Shown one piece after another: positions 37,200-47,825 of a stretch of DNA of 64,000 bases. The DNA is from JBDHXE01 sp035445085. GTDB lineage: Bacteria; Bacteroidota; Ignavibacteria; Kapaibacteriales; UBA2268. The position numbers and the translations under genes were made by a program. Below the pieces are notes generated by a model, which did no database searches, was not told the origin of the DNA, and worked only from the letters and a program-made list of their open reading frames with translations. Numbering within the stretch: the first letter of the stretch is position 1; every line of letters begins with the position of its first letter. The stretch spans positions 1-64,000 of the forward strand of contig DAOMQA010000006.1 in NCBI GenBank assembly GCA_035445085.1. The letters are read 5' to 3'.

Positions 37200-39383
37200 A
37201 TGTCCCGATATTATAGATTGCAAAATCTATCAAAATTGAAGCAAAATGATTGCGCCGAGCAAGAGTTTGAATTCAAACCCGTTTCAGAATACTTTAACGA
37301 ATTTGTTTTTGGTCCTGAAGCCAAGAAAAAATACCTTCCCAACGATATTGTTGAAAAACTTAACGAAACCATTACCAACCATACACAATTAGAACTCGAA
37401 GTTGCAGAGATTGTATCTATGGGGTTAAAAAATTGGGCTATTGATAATGGTGTTACGCACTATACACATTGGTTCCAACCTCTAACAGGGAAAACGTCAG
37501 AAAAACATGATACATTCTTCAAATTTGATAAAAATTGGAGGGCTATTGAACAATTATCAGGTAATGAATTAATAGTGCAGGAACCAGATGGTTCTAGCTT
37601 TCCAACAGGTGGCTTACGTTCAACTCACGAAGCAAGAAGCTATACAATGTGGGACCCTACATCACCTATTTTTATACGTAGAACAAAATTTGGCAGAACT
37701 TTGTGTATACCGGCCATTCTAATTTCATACTCTGGAGAATCATTAGATATGAAAGCTCCTTTGCTCAAATCAATGAAGATTATTGATGAGGCAGCTACTA
37801 AAGTATGCAAATTATTTGATAAGAATATTACTAGAGTTACGCCAACTTTGGGCTGGGAACAAGAATACTTCGTGGTTGATGAGCAATTATATAATGCGCG
37901 CCCAGATTTAGTACTATCGGGTAGAACTTTATTTGGTAACGCTTCGGCAAGAAATCAACAATTGGCGGACCATTATTTTGGTACAATTCCCGAAAGAGTG
38001 TATAATTTCATCATTGAATTTGAACAAGAAGCTCTTAGATTAGGCATACCAATCAAAACAAGACATAACGAAGTTGCACCAAATCAATTTGAATGCGCTC
38101 CTCATTTTGAATTTGCTAATATAGCAGCAGACCATAACCTACTTTTGATGGATAACATAGATAAAATTGCCATTAAACATGGTTTAAGAGTATTGTTGCA
38201 CGAAAAGCCATTTCAAGGGATTAATGGGTCTGGTAAACATAATAATTTTTCTATGGCTACTAACACAGGTTTAAATCTATTGGAGCCGGGCAATCATCCT
38301 GCATCAAATTTAATGTTTTTAACGTTTTTTATCAATACAATAAAGTCTATTGCTGATAATGGAGATTTGCTACGCTCTGCTATTGCTAATGCAGGCAATG
38401 ATCATAGACTTGGCGCCCACGAAGCTCCACCTGCCATTATATCCGTATTTATTGGAGATAACATGCAACACGCGCTAAATAGTTTTCTAAATGATGCTAT
38501 AGGTGAATTAAATGAAGAGTTTACAGAAAAGTTAAGTGATTTTGCTTTAGTGCCTTTTAAAAAACAGCATACAACCGACAGAAATAGAACTTCACCATTT
38601 CCATTTACAGGTAATAAATTTGAATTTAGGGCAGCTGGATCGTCTGTAAATGTGTCTCAACCAATGACAATATTGAATACTATTGTTGCTGATCAGCTTA
38701 ATCATTTTTATAATAAAGTGGAAAAATTAATTATCGATGGAATGCAAACCGAAGATGCTATAAGAGCGACTTTAAAAGAAGTATATTATGAATCTGAAAA
38801 GATTATTTTTGATGGAGATAATTATTCGGAAGAATGGATAGATGAAGCTGAAAAAAGAGGTTTACCAAACCTCAAAAATACTCCTGAAGCGCTCAAAGTA
38901 ATGTTGAATAAAAAGAATGTTGAATTATTAGAAAGAAATAATATTTTCAAGCAACACGAGATTGAGGCACGGTATAATGTATCTTTAGAAGAATACATTA
39001 ATAAATTGGAAATTGAAGCTCTTTTGGTAAGCGAAATTGCTCAAACTATGATAATACCATCTGTTGTAAGCTACCAAAATGAGCTTATTTTAAATGTTCA
39101 AGGCTTAAATAACTTAGGATTAGTAAACGAAGCTAATACTCATAAAAATCAGCTAATTAAAATATCTAACCATTTAGAAGGTATTATTAGTAATGTAGAG
39201 AAAATGGAACAAGCTAAACAAGAAATGGATAGTTTATCTTTGCAAGAGAAAGCCATATATTATAACGATAAAATTAGACCATTTTTTGATATAATAAGAT
39301 TTCATGCAGATAAATTAGAGTTAATAGTCGATGACAAACATTGGCAATTACCTAAGTATAGAGAATTATTATTTTTACATTAA
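37200..39383 (+). CDS. glnN: Glutamine synthetase type III
   Basis: This is the dodecameric type III enzyme, which condenses ammonium with glutamate using ATP. Its 727 residues match the family length, well above the roughly 450 of type I. Visible landmarks are the N-terminal HYTHWFQPLTGKTSEKHD, the catalytic LGWEQEYFVVDEQLY, the ammonium/glutamate-site NEVAPNQFECAPHFE, the ATP-side NGSGKHNNFSMATN and RTSPFPFTGNKFEFRAAGSS. GSIII is characteristic of Bacteroidota and relatives, supporting the taxonomic call. It stands alone, with a hairpin terminator immediately behind, so regulation by nitrogen supply would have to act on its own promoter. Confidence 0.96.
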   Translation: MSRYYRLQNLSKLKQNDCAEQEFEFKPVSEYFNEFVFGPEAKKKYLPNDIVEKLNETITNHTQLELEVAEIVSMGLKNWAIDNGVTHYTHWFQPLTGKTSEKHDTFFKFDKNWRAIEQLSGNELIVQEPDGSSFPTGGLRSTHEARSYTMWDPTSPIFIRRTKFGRTLCIPAILISYSGESLDMKAPLLKSMKIIDEAATKVCKLFDKNITRVTPTLGWEQEYFVVDEQLYNARPDLVLSGRTLFGNASARNQQLADHYFGTIPERVYNFIIEFEQEALRLGIPIKTRHNEVAPNQFECAPHFEFANIAADHNLLLMDNIDKIAIKHGLRVLLHEKPFQGINGSGKHNNFSMATNTGLNLLEPGNHPASNLMFLTFFINTIKSIADNGDLLRSAIANAGNDHRLGAHEAPPAIISVFIGDNMQHALNSFLNDAIGELNEEFTEKLSDFALVPFKKQHTTDRNRTSPFPFTGNKFEFRAAGSSVNVSQPMTILNTIVADQLNHFYNKVEKLIIDGMQTEDAIRATLKEVYYESEKIIFDGDNYSEEWIDEAEKRGLPNLKNTPEALKVMLNKKNVELLERNNIFKQHEIEARYNVSLEEYINKLEIEALLVSEIAQTMIIPSVVSYQNELILNVQGLNNLGLVNEANTHKNQLIKISNHLEGIISNVEKMEQAKQEMDSLSLQEKAIYYNDKIRPFFDIIRFHADKLELIVDDKHWQLPKYRELLFLH

Positions 39384-39408
39384 AATCTAAACTTTTAAAA
39401 TAAATATA

Positions 39409-39440
39409 TGAGGTAGTTTAAAATAAAGCTACCTCATTTT
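39409..39440 (+). terminator. Intrinsic terminator of glnN
   Basis: TGAGGTAG at 39409-39416 pairs with CTACCTCA at 39429-39436 and is followed by TTTTAT. It lies 26 bp after the glutamine synthetase stop codon. Confidence 0.75.
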
Positions 39441-39517
39441 ATATTATAGCAAGCTAATTACACCTAAATTTACTAAAAAATTAAAGAAAATATTTTATAT
39501 TGCGTCTAATCAAAACT

Positions 39518-42500
39518 ATGAACAATGAAAAAAATGAGAAAGAAAAAAAGAGAACTCTATTCTACTATATCCGTAGAATATTGCTTATTCTAATATTATT
39601 TTTTTTTATTGGCGCTACTTCACTCGTAATTTTAGTAAACTTTCAATTCTTCAGGTCATGGGCATTAAATAGAATACTTAGCATAGTTAATAATGAACTA
39701 ACCTCAAAAATTGAGGTAGATGATCTATATTTTAGTCTAATAAATGGAATAATATTAAAAGATGCTCGCTTATTAGTTGCAGGTGATACTTTAGCACAAG
39801 TAAGGGAAATTAATTTATCCTTAAATATTTCCAAGTTAATTAATAATGACATTAATGTTTATCACCTAAAATTGATTGATGCTAAAGTAAGGTTATTAAG
39901 AAGTAAAGATAGTACGTGGAATTTTGATAAAATTGCAGCACCATCACAAGATACTTCAAACTCTGATACGAAAATCAAAATATTTGCTAATAAAATGATT
40001 TTTCAGAACGTTGATTTTCTATATTATGATTCTACCTCTGTAATCGATAGCTCTGGTATAATTGATTTTTCACATTTTCACTTTAAAGATGTACAATTAG
40101 AAACAGAAGTCTATGCAGATTTGTATAACAGTGAGTTTAAGCTCAATATTAATAACCTTCATCTAATAGAAGGCAACACTAAGGCAAAAGTTGATGATTT
40201 AAAAGGTGAGTTAGGAATTAATACAAATGGACCATACGCAAAAAACATAACGGGCAAACTTGATAAATCAGAATTTGTAATCAATGCTTCACTAGATAAT
40301 TTTAATGCTTTTACTGAAAAAGCACCTCTAATAGAGCAAGCAAACATTAAACTTGACTTAATTACGCACAACTTTGATTCAAAAATTGTTGATTATTTTT
40401 ATATAATGCCGATAAAGGTTGGTAGAATCCACGACGGATATATTAATATATCTGGTAATCTTTATGATTTAGAGGTAAAAAAGCTAAATATAATATCTGA
40501 TGAGCAAGAAATTTATATATCCGGCAAATTATTTGATATTCCAGAGGCAAAGAAGTTTCATTATTATTTAGATTTAAGCAACTCCCAGATTACTGAAAAT
40601 ACATTAAAACAGACTTTGCCTACAATTGACTTCTCTGCATTCCCTATGTTTGAGAGAATAAATTCAAATAAATTAATAATTAAAGGAAATACGCATTATA
40701 TAAATTCGGATTTGAATCTTATTACGTCGATGGGGGATATAAAGGGGCAGTTTGCTCTTGACTTTAATAAACTTGCTTACCAAACTAATTTGGAATTTGC
40801 TAATGCAGATTTATCTAAAATTATAAGAAATAACGATATAAAAAGTAATTTAAATGGTAACCTAATTGCCAAAGGCTCTAATTTTGATATAGAAAATTTA
40901 TTAATTGACCTGAATTTAGAGCTTAATAATTCTAAGTTTAGAAATCTAAATATTAACAGCTTAACAACAAAGTTAAATATTCGAGATAAGAAGGTAATTC
41001 GTGTTGATTCTGTACAACTAAACTTAAGTAGAACGAATGAATGGGCTGAATCAAAATACGACGATTTCTATAATAATAAGTCTGCAAACATTTATTTAGC
41101 TGGCTTGATAGATATTAACAACTTTAAAAATCCCAAATATGATTTAAATATCAAATTGGATGCTTTAGATTTAAACCAACTTTTACTGAATGAAAAACTA
41201 CCCGACCACTTATCTGGAAATATAAGTGTTAATGGAAGTGGTATCAACCTTGATTCTTTGAAAGGTGATTATCAATTTACTATTAACGAACTTTTATTCA
41301 AAGATAGAGCCATCTTCCCATTCGTTGCTAATATCAAATTTGATAAGCAAGACTCTATACATAGTATCATAATAGATTCAGATTATTTAAATGCAAATTT
41401 AAATGGTAACTTTGTAACTTCGCAGTTGATAAGTGGATTGTCAAATCAGGCTAACTTCTTATCTAATTTTATTGAGAATAAATTAGATAAGATAAAACCA
41501 GATTTCGTAACATTAGGTAGCGAATCAGGAATTTTAAAAAAATTAATAGTAAAAGAATTTCCTAAAATTAATGGTAGTTTTTATGCTGATATTAAAGATA
41601 TATCAATCATTAACACATTAATTGATAGTTTAGAACTAAATTCTCAAATGCTATTTAAGATGGATATTTATTCTGATAATAAAAATAGTACAATCAATAT
41701 TGATACTCTCGATATCCAATATTTGAAAATAAAGAATAATGATTTTATTATTCAAGCAAACAATTTAGTAGCTCATTCTAAGGTGTCCTTAGAAATTAAG
41801 GATACAATACTAAATTTTAAACGATTTAACATTGATATTCCACAAAGTCAATTTTTTGTATATAATAATACAATTTTATATGAACCAACGTTAAAAGTAG
41901 ATTTTGATGGTGAAACTCTAAATTTCAGCGGAAGTGTAGGCTTTAATGAGCAATTGAGAGCTAATTTAGAAGGTAATTTGATATTACAGAATGGCGGTGT
42001 TGATCTAAATATAGATAATGGAGCATTAAATTTTCAGGATAGTATTAGCTGGGTGGTATCTAATCCATTTACTGTCAATTCTTATGGTGAGTATTTCAAG
42101 ATTGATAATTTTAAATTAACCCGTAATAATTTTGAATCGTTAGAAATACAAGGTAGCATCAAAGATAATATAGCCGAAAATATGAATATTCATGCACAAA
42201 ATCTTCTTACTCAAAATTTAGTGCAAATTTTTGCACCAAGTATATACGAAGATTTAAGTACACTTAAATTAACTATTGACACTTTAAATTTGAATATTAA
42301 TGGCGATTTGAAAAGTCCCGATATAAAATTAAATTTCCAATCAGATTCTTTATATTTCAATAATGTTGCTATTGGCTCATTCAACGGAGATTTGCGACAC
42401 TCTAATAATTTTATTCAAGGGAATATTGTTTCTAAGGATAATATATCAAATAAAGTAATAAATTTAGAGGTAAATTCTTTACCAATTTATTTAGGATTAG

Positions 42501-44080
42501 ACACTAACTTGTCAATTATTGATACTAATCGAATTTTTGATATAAAACTATTAGTAAGTAAATTACCTGCTGGTATGTTAGAGCCGTTTGCAAGTGGTGT
42601 GAACCGTTTAAAGGGAGATGTAGATGCTAATATTGCTATACGCGGCTATTTGCCAGATAAAATAAAGTGGGGTGGTGAATGCAATATAAATAACGGTGAA
42701 TTTTGGGTAGATAACACAAATATTAAGTATTTAGCTGAAGCTAAAACAGTGTTTGAAGAAAATAAACTAAAAATAAACCAAATGATTGTGAAAAACAGAC
42801 CTGATGATGTTCAATTTGGAAGAGTTGGGTCTGCGAGTATTACAGGTTATGTAAATATTGATAACTTTAAACCTGGATATATGGATTTAAAAATTAAAAC
42901 TGATAGAATTCTTGCTTTAAGTGATGCGTCAAGTGCCAAAATGCCTGAATTATATGGTAATTTTATTATGACAACTGGCGAAGTTCCATTAAGATTTTTT
43001 GGAACACTACAAGAACCGAATTTAGAAGGCGATATTAATGTAATGTATGCTAATATTAAAATGCCTTTGTTTGAAAAGCGGAAGTCCGTAAGAACAACAT
43101 TTGACTATCATTTGGAAGGCGATAGATATAAAGTAAAAATAAAAAATAGTCGCGACACCATTACTCATCCCGAGGATGAAGTCAAAACAAAGAAGGGTAG
43201 CGATCTTTTAGACTTAATGAACTTAAATTTAAGGATTAAGTTATTAGGACAGTTTGCAGTGAAAATGGATATGGAACTGATTGGAGAAATGAATGCCTTA
43301 ATAGGCGTTCCAGATAAAACTGTACCTTTGATTTACCAGAAGAAAAGATATGCGAAAGATGCTAATCTTTTTGGAGAAGTAATAGTAAAAGAACAATCAA
43401 TTATTAAATCATTAAAACAATTTAATACCTATGGTAATGTAAGTTTTCCTACTGGCTCAATCGAGAATCCAACATTAGACTTGATAGCAACCCATACAGG
43501 AACTTCATATTCAGGTAATATTAAAACACAATATTTAATCAAGATGTATATTACGGGGACAAAGTTAGACCCAAAAGTTAAGTTCCAGTATTTTATAAAT
43601 GGAGAAGAAGGCACTGGTTCACAGGAGCAAATTAATGAAGATGCCCTTTACTTATTAGCGTTAGGTAGAACTAAAAATTCTGTAACTCAAACACAAGGTA
43701 ATAATAGCTTAATTAATGAAGGGTTAGTATCGGGCTTTTCAAATTTTGCTAATAAAGCGCTGAGTGAGCTATTAGCCAGCACAGGCGTAATACAAAGTGC
43801 TGCCTTGGATTTCAGGGGTGGTGCAATTGATTTAGATCAAGCAACAGTAAAATTCTCTGGTCAAATTTATGGAGGTATTAGTTGGACGTTTGGAGGTAGT
43901 CTTTCTGATATTTCTGGCAATAATGAAATTACTTTAGATATACCTGCTTCAGAATTTTTAGAAAATCAATTCTGGTCTAATTTTATTTTGCAATTTACAA
44001 AAGCCTCATCAACCACTACAATTGTTACTCAAGATGCAAAAAACTGGGAAATTAAAGTAAAATTTGGTAATAGTTGGTAA
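39518..44080 (+). CDS. TamB/AsmA-like translocation and assembly protein
   Basis: A single membrane anchor (about residues 21-45 of the ORF, YYIRRILLILILFFFIGA) is followed by a very long periplasmic beta-rich region with repeated DLKG- and ISGNLYDLEVKKL-like strands typical of AsmA/DUF490 repeat proteins. The C-terminal part has the DUF490 (TamB) hallmarks EQINEDALYLLALGRTK and a beta-barrel-like end (ALDFRGGAIDLDQATV). TamB-like proteins bridge inner and outer membranes and carry lipids or assist outer-membrane protein assembly. At about 1,520 residues it is long but within range. I start at ATG 39518; the TTG at 39500 adds six residues and lacks support. No BamA/TamA partner is adjacent. 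Confidence 0.85.
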   Translation: MNNEKNEKEKKRTLFYYIRRILLILILFFFIGATSLVILVNFQFFRSWALNRILSIVNNELTSKIEVDDLYFSLINGIILKDARLLVAGDTLAQVREINLSLNISKLINNDINVYHLKLIDAKVRLLRSKDSTWNFDKIAAPSQDTSNSDTKIKIFANKMIFQNVDFLYYDSTSVIDSSGIIDFSHFHFKDVQLETEVYADLYNSEFKLNINNLHLIEGNTKAKVDDLKGELGINTNGPYAKNITGKLDKSEFVINASLDNFNAFTEKAPLIEQANIKLDLITHNFDSKIVDYFYIMPIKVGRIHDGYINISGNLYDLEVKKLNIISDEQEIYISGKLFDIPEAKKFHYYLDLSNSQITENTLKQTLPTIDFSAFPMFERINSNKLIIKGNTHYINSDLNLITSMGDIKGQFALDFNKLAYQTNLEFANADLSKIIRNNDIKSNLNGNLIAKGSNFDIENLLIDLNLELNNSKFRNLNINSLTTKLNIRDKKVIRVDSVQLNLSRTNEWAESKYDDFYNNKSANIYLAGLIDINNFKNPKYDLNIKLDALDLNQLLLNEKLPDHLSGNISVNGSGINLDSLKGDYQFTINELLFKDRAIFPFVANIKFDKQDSIHSIIIDSDYLNANLNGNFVTSQLISGLSNQANFLSNFIENKLDKIKPDFVTLGSESGILKKLIVKEFPKINGSFYADIKDISIINTLIDSLELNSQMLFKMDIYSDNKNSTINIDTLDIQYLKIKNNDFIIQANNLVAHSKVSLEIKDTILNFKRFNIDIPQSQFFVYNNTILYEPTLKVDFDGETLNFSGSVGFNEQLRANLEGNLILQNGGVDLNIDNGALNFQDSISWVVSNPFTVNSYGEYFKIDNFKLTRNNFESLEIQGSIKDNIAENMNIHAQNLLTQNLVQIFAPSIYEDLSTLKLTIDTLNLNINGDLKSPDIKLNFQSDSLYFNNVAIGSFNGDLRHSNNFIQGNIVSKDNISNKVINLEVNSLPIYLGLDTNLSIIDTNRIFDIKLLVSKLPAGMLEPFASGVNRLKGDVDANIAIRGYLPDKIKWGGECNINNGEFWVDNTNIKYLAEAKTVFEENKLKINQMIVKNRPDDVQFGRVGSASITGYVNIDNFKPGYMDLKIKTDRILALSDASSAKMPELYGNFIMTTGEVPLRFFGTLQEPNLEGDINVMYANIKMPLFEKRKSVRTTFDYHLEGDRYKVKIKNSRDTITHPEDEVKTKKGSDLLDLMNLNLRIKLLGQFAVKMDMELIGEMNALIGVPDKTVPLIYQKKRYAKDANLFGEVIVKEQSIIKSLKQFNTYGNVSFPTGSIENPTLDLIATHTGTSYSGNIKTQYLIKMYITGTKLDPKVKFQYFINGEEGTGSQEQINEDALYLLALGRTKNSVTQTQGNNSLINEGLVSGFSNFANKALSELLASTGVIQSAALDFRGGAIDLDQATVKFSGQIYGGISWTFGGSLSDISGNNEITLDIPASEFLENQFWSNFILQFTKASSTTTIVTQDAKNWEIKVKFGNSW

Positions 44081-44146
44081 TTTTCAAATAAAACCATCTT
44101 TAGTATAACAAATTTGGTAACTACGAGTACAAAATTTATTAATTAA

Positions 44147-44179
44147 TTTGATATTTAGGCATAATTTTTTCTATATTTG
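44147..44179 (+). promoter_or_regulatory. Bacteroidota-type promoter before the histidine kinase
   Basis: TTTG at 44147-44150 is followed after 21 bases by TATATTTG at 44172-44179. This matches the Bacteroidota -33 (TTTG) and -7 (TAnnTTTG) pattern with the proper spacing, and lies about 36 bp before the kinase ATG. Confidence 0.55.
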
Positions 44180-44215
44180 TGCAAAGTGAATTATATTGAA
44201 TTATAAAGTTAATAT

Positions 44216-47140
44216 ATGCAAAAAGTATATGTATTTATCATATTATTATTAAGTTGTAGATTTGTATGTTCTGCAGAAGATACAATCACTCAAGAAAAAT
44301 ACCTAAAAAATAAAGGTAAAGAAACAGTTACACCTTCAGCTATTTCTAGAATAAGTCAATTATACTTTGATGCTTACCAATTATATAATAATAATTTACC
44401 TGGTGTAGAAAAATACGCCGATACAATCGAGCAAATTGTATCGCAAATTAATTTTGAAAAGGGGTATGCCTATGTAAATGAAATTAGGGCAATAGCTTTA
44501 ATGAATAAGGCTAAATTTAACGACGCAAATCGTTACTTCCAAAAAGCATTAGATTTGTATACAAAATATAAAGATACAACCAATATTGCTAATATACATA
44601 CTAATATCGGTATTTTGTATGCTGACATGTATCTCTATGATAAATGTATACAACATTATTTTGAGGCTGTAAAATTATATTCTGCACAAAATGATTTGCA
44701 AAATGTAGGGAGGACTTATTATAATATTGCTAATATTTATATACGGACTGGCAATGATGAAAAGTCCCTAGAAGTTCTCTTAAAAGCTAAAAAAATACTT
44801 CTTCAAGCCAATAGTGAATTTGGTGTTGCTATGGTAGAAATGAGCTTGTCTAATGTTTATATCGGTAAAGGTGATTATAGTAAAGCTTGGGAATTAGTAT
44901 TAAATGCTGAGAAGATTTTTAAGGATAAACAAAATATACTACCAGCTTCTATGGTTGGAATTTATAGGGATAAAGGTAGGATTTATGAATATCGAAGAGA
45001 AAATGATAAGGCTTTAAAAGACTACTATAAGGGATATTTACTATCTAAGAAACTTAACCTGAAGGATAATCTTTTGACTTCAGCTGATCTGTATGCTAAG
45101 CTTTTAATAAAAATGAATCATACAGATTCGGCTCTGACTTTTCTAAATATGCTTGATACGTCGCTTCAAAGCACTAGATTTTTTAATGAATTAAAGCTAG
45201 TGTATACTACTTATTCCAATATTTACGCTAAAAAAGGTGTATACGACTCTGCTTACTTCTATATAAACAAAGCTGCAATTATGGCTGATAGTGTATATAA
45301 TATAGATATGCTGAATAGACTAAATCAAGCGGATGTTATATTTAGTATATATGAAAAGGATAAATACATAAAATATCTCCAACAAAAAAAGACCATTGAC
45401 GAATTGGAGTTACAAAAAATTGATTTGAACTTTAATATTTTATCGATTGTTTCAATCTCAATCTTTATTGCTTTTCTATTACTAATTGTATTTTTAATCT
45501 ATCGTCATAGAAAAACTAAAGAGCAATTATTGCTTAAAGAGCAGATTACTATTGCTCAAAGTAGACTGAAACAAATATTAGATGGGACCGACCAAGGCAT
45601 CTATGGTTTAGACAAAGACGGGTTATGTACTTTTATAAATACTGCCGCTTGTCAAATAATTGGCTTTGAACACGATGAATGTATTGGACGCAATATGCAT
45701 CACCTAATACACCACCATCATTCTGATGGTAGTTATTTCCCAGCTGAAGAGTGCTTAATTTATAAAAGGAAAAATGAAAGTTTTAGAATAGAAGGTGAGT
45801 GCTTTTATAAAAAAGATGGTAGTAGCTTTATGGCTGAATACTCATATAATCCACTATTTGAGAATGATGTTTTAGTAGGTTCGGTGATTTCCTTCTTCGA
45901 TATTACGGAGCGGCTAAAAATTAAAGAAGCAATAGCAGATAGTGAAAGAAAATATAGGATATTAACTGATAACTCTGATGATGTAATTTGGACAGCGAGC
46001 TTAGACGGTAAACTAACTTATATAAGCCCCGCCATCTATTATTTATTGGGATATACTCCACAAGAAATTATGCCGTTATCTTTAGAGCAAGTAATTGTTA
46101 AAGAGTCATTTACTAGAATGGAAGAGCTTTTTATAGCAGCAATGGAAGAAGTAAATACTGGCTTAAAAATAAACTCTGAACCAGTAGAAATTGAACATAT
46201 TAGAAAAGATGGTACAAAAGTTTGGGCAGAAGTTGTTAATAAAGTAATGTATGATTTAGATTATAATCCAATAGGGATAGTAGGTATTACACGTAATATT
46301 AATGATAAGAAAATTGCTCAACAAGAAAAAGAATTGTTACTCAAACAATTAAAGGTAACAAACGAAACATTAGAAATTAGCTTAACACAAAAGGGAGCAT
46401 TAATAGAAGAGTTAAGCAATTCCAAAGCTGAATTAGAAAAATTAAATACTGAAAAGGATAAATTCTTTTCAATAATAGCACATGATTTACGATCTCCTTT
46501 TGCTGGATTTTTAGGACTTACAGAGGTATTAGCTAATGATGTCAATGTATTTTCCAAAGATGAACTAAAAGATTTAAGTATGAACATGAAAGATTCGGCA
46601 ACGAATCTATATAAATTATTAGATAATTTACTTCAGTGGTCGCGCATGCAAAGAGCTCAATTAGAAATTACAAAAGAAGAGTTTGTAATTAACCTAATGA
46701 TTGAGCAAAATATACAATTACAATCTGAAGTTGCTAGGCAAAAAAATATCAAAATTGAAAATCTCTTACCTGATGCAGTATTAGTTTATGCTGATGTAGC
46801 TATGTTAAATACAGTTATAAGGAACATATTATCTAATTCAGTCAAATTTACTAATATTGGTGGGCGTATCGAAATTGGTGTTACTCATCAAACAAACAAT
46901 AACATGCTATGTATATATATACAAGATAATGGTATTGGCATGCCCGACACGATAAAAAATAATTTATTCAAAATGGATAGTAAGATATCAAGGTTAGGTA
47001 CAAATAACGAACCTAGTACGGGATTGGGTTTGATGCTTTGCAAGGAATTTATTACAAAAAATAACGGTACAATTACTGTAGAAAGTAAAGAAGGATTAGG
47101 TAGTACTTTTTATATTGAAATACCATCTCATCGCAACTAA
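44216..47140 (+). CDS. TPR-PAS-PAS sensor histidine kinase
   Basis: This 974-residue sensor kinase has a signal peptide (MQKVYVFIILLLSCRFVCSA), then a periplasmic region of tetratricopeptide repeats to about 380. One membrane segment follows near 405-425 (SIVSISIFIAFLLLIVFLIY). In the cytoplasm there are two PAS domains (about 440-565 and 570-700), a short coiled coil, and the kinase core. The phosphorylated histidine is in SIIAHDLRSPFAGF near 756, and the ATPase boxes are NIIRNILSNSVKFT, DNGIGM and GLGLML. There is no receiver domain and no response regulator beside it, so its partner lies elsewhere. A good promoter precedes it. Confidence 0.93.
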   Translation: MQKVYVFIILLLSCRFVCSAEDTITQEKYLKNKGKETVTPSAISRISQLYFDAYQLYNNNLPGVEKYADTIEQIVSQINFEKGYAYVNEIRAIALMNKAKFNDANRYFQKALDLYTKYKDTTNIANIHTNIGILYADMYLYDKCIQHYFEAVKLYSAQNDLQNVGRTYYNIANIYIRTGNDEKSLEVLLKAKKILLQANSEFGVAMVEMSLSNVYIGKGDYSKAWELVLNAEKIFKDKQNILPASMVGIYRDKGRIYEYRRENDKALKDYYKGYLLSKKLNLKDNLLTSADLYAKLLIKMNHTDSALTFLNMLDTSLQSTRFFNELKLVYTTYSNIYAKKGVYDSAYFYINKAAIMADSVYNIDMLNRLNQADVIFSIYEKDKYIKYLQQKKTIDELELQKIDLNFNILSIVSISIFIAFLLLIVFLIYRHRKTKEQLLLKEQITIAQSRLKQILDGTDQGIYGLDKDGLCTFINTAACQIIGFEHDECIGRNMHHLIHHHHSDGSYFPAEECLIYKRKNESFRIEGECFYKKDGSSFMAEYSYNPLFENDVLVGSVISFFDITERLKIKEAIADSERKYRILTDNSDDVIWTASLDGKLTYISPAIYYLLGYTPQEIMPLSLEQVIVKESFTRMEELFIAAMEEVNTGLKINSEPVEIEHIRKDGTKVWAEVVNKVMYDLDYNPIGIVGITRNINDKKIAQQEKELLLKQLKVTNETLEISLTQKGALIEELSNSKAELEKLNTEKDKFFSIIAHDLRSPFAGFLGLTEVLANDVNVFSKDELKDLSMNMKDSATNLYKLLDNLLQWSRMQRAQLEITKEEFVINLMIEQNIQLQSEVARQKNIKIENLLPDAVLVYADVAMLNTVIRNILSNSVKFTNIGGRIEIGVTHQTNNNMLCIYIQDNGIGMPDTIKNNLFKMDSKISRLGTNNEPSTGLGLMLCKEFITKNNGTITVESKEGLGSTFYIEIPSHRN

Positions 47141-47224
47141 ACCTAATTAATTGAAACAAAAGTTCAAGCTCAATCGTATTTCAAATATTGAGTTTAATAA
47201 TTAATAAAAAAATATGAGTATTAA

Positions 47225-47824
47225 ATGGAAAATAATGACCAAAATATAGTTGATTACGCAAATATGATGCCTGATTATTCTTATAATAATCCCTATGATT
47301 TTAGAGTAGGATTTGGCAGGAGACTTGGAGCATATATAATTGATTATTTGATATATTCTTTGGTATTTGCTATTGTATTAATTGTTACGGGAAGAGGAGA
47401 TGAATTCTTAGACGCAATGGGAAGCGCTGGAACGATAGATTATACAGAATTAAGTCGAATTGCTTCTTCGATAGCTCCATTAGCGTTAACTATTTCAATT
47501 ATTTATTATTCTTTAGAAGCTTTTATTGGTGCTACACTCGGTAAACTTACTTTAGGGATAAAAATTGCCTCTTCAGATAGAACTGAAGCTCCCATAGCAA
47601 AATTATTAATACGATTTGCAGTCAAAAATATTAATACGCTAATTGCTATAGTAGGCTTGATGATTCCAGCTATATCTTTTGTAGGGACTATTACTGGGAC
47701 AATAGTTTTTATTGGATTTTTCTTTATCTTAAATAGAAAAAAACAGGGCTTTCATGATTTAGCTGCGGACACAGCTGTATTTTATAAAGAGGATATTCTA
47801 AAACCACAAATAGGTGAATTATAA
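47225..47824 (+). CDS. RDD family membrane protein
   Basis: The 199 residues show the RDD pattern: RRLGAYIIDYLIYSLVFAI (R and D of the first segment), then a long loop, GATLGKLTLGIKI, and HDLAADTAVFYKE. Three membrane segments are predicted. Some members transport ions or small solutes, but many are of unknown function. It begins 84 bp after the kinase gene and its stop codon is one base before the ATG of the adaptor protein, so it probably belongs to the export operon that follows. Confidence 0.88.
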   Translation: MENNDQNIVDYANMMPDYSYNNPYDFRVGFGRRLGAYIIDYLIYSLVFAIVLIVTGRGDEFLDAMGSAGTIDYTELSRIASSIAPLALTISIIYYSLEAFIGATLGKLTLGIKIASSDRTEAPIAKLLIRFAVKNINTLIAIVGLMIPAISFVGTITGTIVFIGFFFILNRKKQGFHDLAADTAVFYKEDILKPQIGEL

Positions 47825-47825
47825 A

